6,539 bases of DNA from Fimenecus sp051881335. GTDB lineage: Bacteria; Bacillota; Clostridia; Oscillospirales; Acutalibacteraceae. Within the stretch, counting starts at the first letter, position 1. Every line of letters begins with the position of its first letter. Below the pieces are notes generated by a model. It saw only the letters and a list, made by a program, of their open reading frames with translations. It had not been told where the DNA came from and ran no database searches. The position numbers and the translations under genes are program-made. Location of the stretch: NCBI GenBank assembly GCA_051881335.1, contig JBJEPR010000048.1, forward strand, positions 1 to 6,539. Reading direction: 5' to 3'. Shown piece after piece: positions 1 to 5,819 of this stretch.

Positions 1-462
1 CCCGATTACCAGCATTTTTTTGTGGACGAAAAGCGTATGTTCCCGATTTATGAAAAAATTGCGGAATTAGGCTTTATCACCGTGTTCCACGCAGGCGTGG
101 ATATTGGCTACCCTGAGCCTGTGCACTGCACACCGCAGCGTCTGTTAAGCGTTTTGGATTTATTCGGTGACGCGCCTGTTGTAGCGGCGCATTTCGGCGG
201 ATATCTTTTGTGGGAGGATGTACTTGAAACCTTATGCGGTACGAAGGTGTATTTGGACACGGCGTTTTCCTATGGAAAAATGCCACCGGAGTATGCAAAA
301 AAAATCATCTCGACACACAGCTCTGACCGTATTCTTTTGGGCAGTGATATGCCGTGGAGTACGGCGGCAAATGAAGTGCGGCTGATAGAGTCTTTGGATT
401 TGCCGAGTGAAACCACGGGAAAAATTCTGTGTAATAACGCCAAAAGACTGCTCTCGATTTAG
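1..462 (+). CDS. Amidohydrolase family 2 protein, C-terminal part (5' end outside window)
   Basis: The frame is open from base 1 to the TAG at 460-462, so this is the last 153 codons of a longer gene. A GTG at 22 is not a credible start because the frame continues upstream of it and the fold would be cut in half. The family (Amidohydro_2, TIM-barrel hydrolases and decarboxylases, usually about 260-300 aa) binds metal through an N-terminal HxH, two later His and an Asp. The HxH would lie upstream of the window. Seen here are FHAG (His at 88-90), AHFGG (His at 190-192) and GSDMPW (Asp at 346-348), each at the expected place. The C-terminus 'NNAKRLL' is the usual family ending (N.ARRL-type). The substrate cannot be told: members hydrolyse or decarboxylate many small molecules. 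It is followed by a dyad and a new promoter, so it is probably a separate transcription unit from the aryl-acid genes. Confidence 0.87.
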   Translation, partial: PDYQHFFVDEKRMFPIYEKIAELGFITVFHAGVDIGYPEPVHCTPQRLLSVLDLFGDAPVVAAHFGGYLLWEDVLETLCGTKVYLDTAFSYGKMPPEYAKKIISTHSSDRILLGSDMPWSTAANEVRLIESLDLPSETTGKILCNNAKRLLSI

Positions 463-469
463 TCGCTTT

Positions 470-501
470 TGCCCTCTTGACCGCATACGGACAAGAGGGT
501 A
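470..501 (+). terminator. Imperfect 28-base dyad; possible terminator and/or operator
   Basis: The left arm CCCTCTTG (472-479) pairs exactly with CAAGAGGG (492-499). Inside, CCG (481-483) pairs with CGG (488-490) around a CATA loop, with one A/A mismatch (480/491). U470-A501 and G471-U500 could extend the stem. It begins 10 bases after the amidohydrolase stop, and the transcript continues as U/A-rich sequence (500-513) rather than a clean U run. It could therefore be a weak intrinsic terminator for the upstream gene. As DNA, the same dyad covers the -35 box and the spacer of the next promoter, as an operator would. Sequence alone does not separate these roles. Confidence 0.55.
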
Positions 502-505
502 TAAT
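477..505 (+). promoter_or_regulatory. Sigma-70-type promoter for the symporter gene
   Basis: TTGACC (477-482) is a 5/6 match to the -35 consensus. It is separated by exactly 17 bases from a perfect TATAAT (500-505). The predicted transcription start is near 512, leaving a leader of about 60 bases before the ATG at 574. The promoter overlaps the dyad at 470-501, so a protein bound there would block RNA polymerase. Confidence 0.72.
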
Positions 506-563
506 TATATTTGGGCACTTTAGCAGGTAAAAACTTTAAAGCGTCGAATATCGAAAGATATGT

Positions 564-570
564 GGGAGGA
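564..570 (+). promoter_or_regulatory. Ribosome binding site that decides the symporter start
   Basis: GGGAGGA lies 3 bases before the ATG at 574. This supports 574 as the start rather than the in-frame TTG at 511, which has no such site and lies at or before the predicted transcription start. A small hairpin with a GAAA tetraloop (ATATC 548-552, GATAT 557-561) sits directly upstream. It is probably too weak to matter. Confidence 0.75.
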
Positions 571-573
571 ATT

Positions 574-2085
574 ATGGAAAAGACAGTAATTTGGATTACC
601 ATAGCCGTTTACATATTGGCTTTGGTTATCATCGGGGTCGTTTCGGGCAGAAAGTCCAAAAGTATTGCGGACTTTACCGTCGGCGGCAGAAACGCGGGGG
701 CGTGGCTGTCTGCGCTGTCATACGGCACAGCGTATTTTTCGGCTGTGATGTTCGTCGGGTATGCCGGCAAAACAGGCCTTAGTTTTGGGCTTTGGGGTAT
801 TCTTGCGGGTATCGGTAACGCGGTATTCGGCTCCTTGCTTGCGTGGGCAGTGCTCGCGCGCAGAACGCGCGATGTCTCCGCCCGTTTAAAGTTGAAAACG
901 ATGCCCGAATATTTTGAAAAACGCTATAACAGCACCGCTATGCGCGTATTTGCGGCGGCTGTAATTTTCCTGTTCCTTGTGCCGTATTCCGCTTCGGTTT
1001 ACAGCGGGCTTGCGAGTGTGGCAGATGTGCTTCTCGGCATCAACGATACCGTATTTTTAATCATAATTGCGGTGCTTGCAATTTTGCTTGTGACTTTCGG
1101 CGGTTATCTTGTGCAAGCGCGCGCGGACTTTGTACAGGGTATTGTGATGATGGTTGGCGTTACCCTTCTCTTGATTTTCATTGTCCGCTGTGACAAAGTC
1201 GGCGGTTTACAAGGTCTTGCCGAATATGCAAATTCCGAGGTAGGGCTTCCGACGCTGAACGCTTCACAATGGATTTCCTTAATGGCAACCGTGTTAATGA
1301 CCAGCTTCGGCACTTGGGGCTTACCGCAAATGGTTCAAAAATACTTCGGCATTAAAGATGATAAACAGGCGAAACGCGGTATTGTGATTTCTACGGTATT
1401 TGCTTTTCTGATTGCGGGCGGCGGCTATTTTATCGGCTCGCTGTGCCACAAATATTATACTGTCGGTGTCGATATGCCTGCGGCAGATTATATTGTGCCG
1501 AATATGTTGAAAGATTCGTCATTGCCGACGGTGTTGTTAGGCATTATCATTGTACTTTTGCTTTCAGCATCGGTTTCGACGCTTTGCTCGATTACGCTTT
1601 CGGCAGGCAGTGCGTTAAGCATTGATTTGGTGTCGGCGAAAGTGAAAAAAGATATGACGGACAAGCAGAAAAGTTTGCTTACTAAAATTTTCTGCATTCT
1701 GTTTATCATTCTGTCTTATGTTGTGGCAAATACCAAAACGCCGATTTTGGATATGATGAGTTATTCGTGGGGGATTATCTCCGGCTCTTTCTTAGCTCCG
1801 TATGTTTTGGCTCTCTATTACAAGGGCTTAAACAAATACGGCGCTTGGGCGGGCATCCTGTCGGGCTTTTGCATTGCGATTGTGCCGGCGGGCAGTAAGA
1901 TTTTAAACCTTTGCGGCGTGGAAGCGCCTATGGTTTTAAAATTAATGGCACAAGGCCCGCTGTATGCTTGCATCGCTATGCTTGTCTCGATTGTAATGTG
2001 CTTAGCCGTCAGTGTTCTGACAAAGAAAAAATCCGAGAAAGAAGTTGCGGATTTCTTCTATAATGGTGTTGTCGAAAACGAATAA
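574..2085 (+). CDS. Solute:sodium symporter (SSS family) permease, substrate unknown
   Basis: A 503-residue inner-membrane protein with about 12-13 hydrophobic segments, the usual length for SSS transporters (PutP, PanF, vSGLT relatives). These use the sodium gradient to import organic solutes. Family marks seen: a first helix (about 5-24), a basic loop, then 'FTVGGRNAG' (34-42), the typical entry to helix 2. 'SASVSTLCSI' (about 331-340) matches the PutP sodium-site segment, with S335/T336 at the place of PutP Ser340/Thr341. The PutP sodium-site Asp55 in helix 2 appears replaced by Tyr54 ('GTAYFSA'). This resembles PanF-type members more than proline transporters (alignment by eye). The C-terminal tail is charged and cytoplasmic. 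ATG 574 is chosen for its ribosome site and because the helix starts right after it. It has its own promoter and lies just upstream of ligase and iorAB genes, so an aryl acid or other carboxylate is a reasonable substrate guess. That guess is inference. Confidence 0.93.
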   Translation: MEKTVIWITIAVYILALVIIGVVSGRKSKSIADFTVGGRNAGAWLSALSYGTAYFSAVMFVGYAGKTGLSFGLWGILAGIGNAVFGSLLAWAVLARRTRDVSARLKLKTMPEYFEKRYNSTAMRVFAAAVIFLFLVPYSASVYSGLASVADVLLGINDTVFLIIIAVLAILLVTFGGYLVQARADFVQGIVMMVGVTLLLIFIVRCDKVGGLQGLAEYANSEVGLPTLNASQWISLMATVLMTSFGTWGLPQMVQKYFGIKDDKQAKRGIVISTVFAFLIAGGGYFIGSLCHKYYTVGVDMPAADYIVPNMLKDSSLPTVLLGIIIVLLLSASVSTLCSITLSAGSALSIDLVSAKVKKDMTDKQKSLLTKIFCILFIILSYVVANTKTPILDMMSYSWGIISGSFLAPYVLALYYKGLNKYGAWAGILSGFCIAIVPAGSKILNLCGVEAPMVLKLMAQGPLYACIAMLVSIVMCLAVSVLTKKKSEKEVADFFYNGVVENE

Positions 2086-2097
2086 ATATGCTATAAT
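2069..2097 (+). promoter_or_regulatory. Extended -10 promoter for the paaK-iorAB-paaK operon
   Basis: TTGTCG (2069-2074, inside the last codons of the symporter gene) is followed after 17 bases by a perfect TATAAT (2092-2097). The TG at 2089-2090 makes an extended -10 (TGCTATAAT). The predicted transcription start is near 2104. The promoter would drive the ligase/iorAB genes separately from the symporter, while read-through from the symporter promoter remains possible. Confidence 0.65.
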
Positions 2098-2117
2098 CCA
2101 AATAGTGGATTTCTGTG

Positions 2118-2142
2118 CAGCCGCAGTAATTTACTGCGGCTG
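2118..2142 (+). other. Strong 12-bp-arm hairpin in the paaK leader
   Basis: CAGCCGCAGTAA (2118-2129) and TTACTGCGGCTG (2131-2142) are perfect inverted repeats around one central T. As RNA this gives an uninterrupted stem with a small AU-rich loop. It begins 33 bases after the symporter stop and about 14 bases after the predicted operon start site. No U run follows (TTCCGCGCG), so it is a poor intrinsic terminator. It could be an operator just downstream of the promoter, an mRNA-stabilising 5' hairpin, or a 3'-end processing block for the symporter message. A weaker alternative stem, GCGG (2136-2139) with CCGC (2145-2148), would compete with it. Confidence 0.55.
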
Positions 2143-2178
2143 TTCCGCGCGAAAAAGGGAAAGGTGGAAAAAGGGTTT

Positions 2179-3477
2179 ATGTTCTTTCAGAAAGACGCAG
2201 AAACAATGTCCCGTGAAAAAATTCAGGAGTTGCAGCTTGAACGGTTGAAATATACCGTCAAATATTGTTATGACAATGTGCCGTTCTATAAAAAGAAACT
2301 GGACGACGCGGGCGTCACGCCCGACCAAATCCGCTCTTTAGACGATATTCGCCGCATTCCGCCGACCACAAAAGCAGATTTGCGTGATAACTATCCGTTT
2401 GGTCTGTTTGCCGTGCCGACGCGTGACATTGTACGAATTCACGCTTCTTCCGGTACAACTGGGAAACCGACTGTTGTTGGATACACAAAGCACGATTTAG
2501 ATGTTTGGTCTGACTGCGTGGCGCGTCTTTGCGCCGCGGCAGGGGCAACTGCGGACGATATTGTGCAGATTTCTTTCGGCTACGGTATGTTTACCGGTGC
2601 TTTGGGTCTGCACTACGGCTTGGAAAAGCTCGGTTGTACGGTGGTGCCGAATTCCAGCGGCAATACGGAAAAGGCCTTAATGTTTATGCGCGATTTCAAG
2701 ACTTCCGCATTGGTTGCTACGCCGTCCTATGCGTTATATATGGCGGAAACCGCAAAATCTTTAGAATACCCAATGTCCGACTATCATTTGCGTTTGGGGC
2801 TGTTTGGCTCGGAAGGGTGCACGCCCGAAATGCGCACGCAGATTGAAAACGGTTGGGGTTTGTTCGCGACCGATAACTACGGTATGAGCGAACTGATGGG
2901 GCCTGGCGTTTCCGGTGAATGTGAAGAGCGTTGTGGCTTACATATTAACGAAGATTATTTCTTGACAGAGATTGTTGACCCCGATACTTTGGAAGTGCTT
3001 CCCGAGGGTGAAACAGGGGAGGTATTGATTACAACGCTTACAAAAGAATGCTTGCCGCTTCTACGCTATCGTACACGCGATATTTCAAGACTTACCTATG
3101 AACCCTGCAAATGCGGCAGAACCTTTGCGCGTATGGATAAAATTAAGGGTAGAAGCGACGATATGCTGAAAATCCGCGGTGTGAATGTGTTCCCGTCACA
3201 GATTGAAAGTGTTTTGGTCGGTATGGATAAGGTTAGCCCGCATTATCAGCTGATTGTTCGGCGTGAAGGCTTTGCAGATACCTTAGAAATTCAGGTTGAG
3301 CTTTCCGATACCTCTCTTTTAGAAAGCTACGGCAAAATTCAAGAACTGCAAAACAACATTAAACATAATATTCATACTGTGCTCGGCATCCAGTGCAAGG
3401 TTAGCATTGTAGAGCCGAATACGATTGAACGCTTTGTCGGCAAAGCAAAGCGCGTTGTGGATTTGAGAAATCAGTAA
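2179..3477 (+). CDS. paaK: Phenylacetate-CoA ligase (AMP-forming), copy 1
   Basis: A cytoplasmic enzyme of the ANL adenylate-forming superfamily: aryl acid + ATP + CoA gives aryl-CoA + AMP + PPi. It is 432 residues from ATG 2179, the usual PaaK length (about 430-440). Seen: the N-terminal 'ETMSRE..QELQLERLK' and 'NVPFY' typical of PaaK, the P-loop SSGTTGKP (90-97), YGMSE (234-238), YRTRD (297-301), GRSDDMLKIRG (324-334, hinge region) and a C-terminal GKAKRVVD (421-428) bearing the likely catalytic Lys. Cysteines 248, 252, 310 and 312 with His255 could form a metal site, as suspected in some bacterial PaaKs (inference). An in-frame GTG at 2164 would add five residues (MEKGF). ATG is preferred because 'MFFQKDAETMSRE' matches family N-termini, with AAGGTGG (2161-2167) 11 bases upstream. 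iorA follows after 13 bases. Physiological substrates could be phenylacetate, 4-hydroxyphenylacetate or indoleacetate. Confidence 0.95.
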   Translation: MFFQKDAETMSREKIQELQLERLKYTVKYCYDNVPFYKKKLDDAGVTPDQIRSLDDIRRIPPTTKADLRDNYPFGLFAVPTRDIVRIHASSGTTGKPTVVGYTKHDLDVWSDCVARLCAAAGATADDIVQISFGYGMFTGALGLHYGLEKLGCTVVPNSSGNTEKALMFMRDFKTSALVATPSYALYMAETAKSLEYPMSDYHLRLGLFGSEGCTPEMRTQIENGWGLFATDNYGMSELMGPGVSGECEERCGLHINEDYFLTEIVDPDTLEVLPEGETGEVLITTLTKECLPLLRYRTRDISRLTYEPCKCGRTFARMDKIKGRSDDMLKIRGVNVFPSQIESVLVGMDKVSPHYQLIVRREGFADTLEIQVELSDTSLLESYGKIQELQNNIKHNIHTVLGIQCKVSIVEPNTIERFVGKAKRVVDLRNQ

Positions 3478-3479
3478 TT

Positions 3480-3486
3480 GAGGTGG
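3480..3486 (+). promoter_or_regulatory. Ribosome binding site of iorA
   Basis: GAGGTGG lies 4 bases before ATG 3491, in the 13-base gap after the paaK stop. There is no room for a separate promoter or terminator, which supports co-transcription. Confidence 0.75.
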
Positions 3487-3490
3487 AAAA

Positions 3491-5224
3491 ATGAGTAAAA
3501 AACTTTTAATCGGGAACGAGGCGGTCGCGCGCGGGCTCTATGAAGGCGGCTTGCGTGTTGCGTCAAGCTATCCGGGTACGCCGAGTACCGAAATTACCGA
3601 GTGCATTGCCAAATATGACGATGTATACAGCGAATGGGCGCCGAATGAAAAGGTGGCAATGGAGGTTGCGGCAGGTGCGGCAATCGCCGGTGCGCGTTCG
3701 TTCTGTGCAATGAAGCATGTTGGCTTAAATGTTGCCGCTGACCCGTTGTTTACAGCGTCTTATACCGGTATTAACGCAGGAATGGTGATTGCCGTGGCTG
3801 ATGATCCGGGTATGCACTCCTCGCAAAATGAGCAGGACTCCCGCCATTATGCAAAAGCGGCAAAAGTGATGATGTTAGAGCCGTCCGACTCCGAAGAATG
3901 CTTGCAATATGCTAAACTTGCTTTCGATTTATCTGAGCAGTTCGATACACCCGTGATTTTGCGCCTGACAACGCGCGTGGCACATTCCAGAAGTCTTGTA
4001 AGTATCCGCGAGCGCGACGAAAAAGCGTTAAAAGAATACAAAAAAGACCCGATGAAATATGTGATGATGCCCGGTATGGCTATCAAAAAACATATTGTTG
4101 TGGAACAGCGAATTTTAGACCAAGTTTCGTGGGCGGAAACAACTGAAATCAATACAGTTGAGTATAACAGCACCGAAATCGGCGTGATTACTTCGGGCAT
4201 TTCCTATCAGTATGCCAAAGAAGCGCTCGGCGAAAATGCATCGTATTTGAAACTCGGTTGCGTGTATCCGCTGCCGGTGCAAAAAATCAAAGATTTTGCC
4301 GAAAAATGCAAAAAGGTTTATGTTTTAGAGGAATTAGACCCGTTTATTGAAGAACATTGTAAGCAAAACGGGATTGATGTTATCGGCAAAGACGCATTTA
4401 CTTTGCAGGGCGAATACTCGCAAAGCTTGATTGCCAAAGTGATTTTAGGGAAAGAAGACGCATTTTTGGCGACGGATTTGGAAATTCCCGCGCGTCCGCC
4501 TGTACTTTGCGCGGGTTGTCCGCACAGAGGGCTTTACTATGCGCTCAAAAAACTAAATGTAACCGTCAGCGGTGATATTGGCTGTTATACGCTCGGCGCG
4601 CTTGCGCCGTTGGGTATGATGGATACCTGCATTTGTATGGGTGCTTCTGTTTCGGCTTTGCACGGCAGAAACAAAGCAGACGAGCAAAACGCGAAAAAGT
4701 CGGTTGCGGTTATCGGCGATTCCACCTTTATCCATTCCGGTGTGACAGGGCTTATTAATATTGCTTATAACCAGAGTAACTCTACGGTTATTATTTTGGA
4801 TAATAGCATTACGGGTATGACGGGGCATCAGGATAACCCCACCACGGGAAAAACCATTAAAGGCGACCCGACCACTGCCGTCAGCCTTGAAATGCTTGCA
4901 AAAGCGGTCGGCATTGACCGTGTGCGTGTGATCGACCCGTACAACCTCGCAGAGTGTGAACAAGTCATTCGTGAAGAGGTGGAAACGGACGCACCATCGG
5001 TGATTATCTCCCGCAGACCGTGTGCGTTGCTGAAATATGTGAAGCATAATCCGCCGATGAAGGTGAATACAGAGAAATGTGTCGGCTGTAAAATGTGTAT
5101 GAAAATCGGTTGCCCCGCCATCAGTATGAAAGAGAAAAAATCCGTGATTGACTTTACACAGTGCGTCGGCTGTGCGGTGTGCAGTCAGTTGTGCAAATTC
5201 GGTGCGATTGAGGAGGGCAAATAA
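3491..5224 (+). CDS. iorA: Indolepyruvate:ferredoxin oxidoreductase, alpha subunit
   Basis: The catalytic subunit of the thiamine-diphosphate enzyme that converts arylpyruvate + CoA + oxidised ferredoxin to arylacetyl-CoA + CO2 + reduced ferredoxin, reversibly. It acts in the cytoplasm of anaerobes as a complex with IorB. It has 577 residues, slightly short of or within the family range. Domains in order: N-terminal pyrimidine-binding domain with 'SYPGTPSTEI' (26-35); a transketolase-C-like domain with YPLP (259-262) and EELDP (280-284); CAGCPHRG (340-347), an IorA hallmark; the thiamine-diphosphate motif G409-D-S through D437-N438; and a C-terminal ferredoxin domain. Its two cysteine sets are C530/C533/C536/C541 (CX2CX2CX4CP) and C558/C561/C564/C568 (CX2CX2CX3C), fit for two [4Fe-4S] clusters. 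The uneven spacing of the first set is seen in this family. No key residue looks missing. One base separates its TAA from the iorB ATG. Confidence 0.97.
   Translation: MSKKLLIGNEAVARGLYEGGLRVASSYPGTPSTEITECIAKYDDVYSEWAPNEKVAMEVAAGAAIAGARSFCAMKHVGLNVAADPLFTASYTGINAGMVIAVADDPGMHSSQNEQDSRHYAKAAKVMMLEPSDSEECLQYAKLAFDLSEQFDTPVILRLTTRVAHSRSLVSIRERDEKALKEYKKDPMKYVMMPGMAIKKHIVVEQRILDQVSWAETTEINTVEYNSTEIGVITSGISYQYAKEALGENASYLKLGCVYPLPVQKIKDFAEKCKKVYVLEELDPFIEEHCKQNGIDVIGKDAFTLQGEYSQSLIAKVILGKEDAFLATDLEIPARPPVLCAGCPHRGLYYALKKLNVTVSGDIGCYTLGALAPLGMMDTCICMGASVSALHGRNKADEQNAKKSVAVIGDSTFIHSGVTGLINIAYNQSNSTVIILDNSITGMTGHQDNPTTGKTIKGDPTTAVSLEMLAKAVGIDRVRVIDPYNLAECEQVIREEVETDAPSVIISRRPCALLKYVKHNPPMKVNTEKCVGCKMCMKIGCPAISMKEKKSVIDFTQCVGCAVCSQLCKFGAIEEGK
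5211..5216 (+). promoter_or_regulatory. Ribosome binding site of iorB, inside the iorA end
   Basis: A perfect AGGAGG within the last codons of iorA (encoding part of 'IEEGK') sits 9 bases before ATG 5226. It fixes the iorB start and points to coupled translation of the two subunits. Confidence 0.85.
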
Positions 5225-5225
5225 G

Positions 5226-5804
5226 ATGAACACGAAAAGTATTATGATTGTCGGCGTCGGCGGGCAGGGAACACTGCTTGCAAGCCGTCTGCTCGGCGCG
5301 GCGCTTTTGTCCGAAGGGTACGATGTCAAGGTTTCCGAAGTGCACGGTATGAGCCAACGCGGCGGTTCTGTGGTTACATATGTGAAATACGGTGACAAGG
5401 TTGCGTCGCCGATTGTGCAGAAAGGGCAGGCGGATTTAATCTTAGCCTTTGAGCAGTTGGAAGCGGCACGGTGGTTACCGTTTTTAAAAACCAATGGTAC
5501 AATAATTGCCAATACCCAACAAATTGACCCGATGCCTGTGGTCATTGGTTCGGCGGAATATCCTGCGGGTGTGCTGGATGCCGTTCGTGCAACGGGGGCG
5601 GATTTAACCGAAATTGACGCACTCTCTTTGGCTGTCAAAGCGGGCTCACCTAAGGCGGTCAATGTTGTTTTAATCGGTGTGATGGCTTCACATATGGATA
5701 TTGCATACGAAGTTTGGGAAAACGCCATTCGCGCAACTGTTCCAGAAAGGTTCCTTGCATTAAATCTCAAAGCATTTGAATACGGTTATCATTATTCCAA
5801 ATAA
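5226..5804 (+). CDS. iorB: Indolepyruvate:ferredoxin oxidoreductase, beta subunit
   Basis: A small partner subunit of IorA, of the pyruvate/ketoisovalerate oxidoreductase gamma-domain family. It is 192 residues, the normal size for a stand-alone IorB (about 190-200). Seen: 'IMIVGVGGQGTLLASRLLG' (6-24), the glycine-rich family opening, and 'EVHGMSQRGGSV' (38-49), the strongly conserved segment thought to contribute to the CoA/2-oxoacid site. A longer in-frame reading from 5148 would overlap iorA by 77 bases and add residues not found in the family, so ATG 5226 with its AGGAGG is taken. It should form an (alpha-beta)2 complex with IorA. The next ligase gene begins 15 bases after its TAA. Confidence 0.95.
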   Translation: MNTKSIMIVGVGGQGTLLASRLLGAALLSEGYDVKVSEVHGMSQRGGSVVTYVKYGDKVASPIVQKGQADLILAFEQLEAARWLPFLKTNGTIIANTQQIDPMPVVIGSAEYPAGVLDAVRATGADLTEIDALSLAVKAGSPKAVNVVLIGVMASHMDIAYEVWENAIRATVPERFLALNLKAFEYGYHYSK

Positions 5805-5805
5805 A

Positions 5806-5811
5806 AAGGGG
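5806..5811 (+). promoter_or_regulatory. Ribosome binding site of second paaK
   Basis: AAGGGG lies 8 bases before ATG 5820 in the 15-base gap after iorB, which fixes the start of the truncated last gene. Confidence 0.7.
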
Positions 5812-5819
5812 TTTTAACA

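Noticed and set aside
511..573. Upstream TTG start that would add 21 residues to the symporter.
   Set aside because: The TTG sits at or before the predicted transcription start, lacks a ribosome site, and the extra residues are hydrophilic and unlike SSS N-termini. ATG 574 has GGGAGGA.
2962..2988. TTGACA followed by GATACT inside paaK copy 1 as an internal promoter.
   Set aside because: The spacer is only 15 bases and the -10 is a poor match. It lies in conserved coding sequence, so chance is the better explanation.
5148..5225. Earlier in-frame start for iorB overlapping the iorA ferredoxin domain.
   Set aside because: The added residues read through the iorA cysteine region in another frame. 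The AGGAGG at 5211-5216 and family N-terminus place the start at 5226.
4553..5770. Long open frame of 405 codons on the minus strand across iorA and iorB.
   Set aside because: It is antisense to two well-conserved genes with intact catalytic motifs. Its translation shows no recognisable domain and low-complexity Ser/Thr/Ala/Arg/His content typical of a codon-bias shadow.
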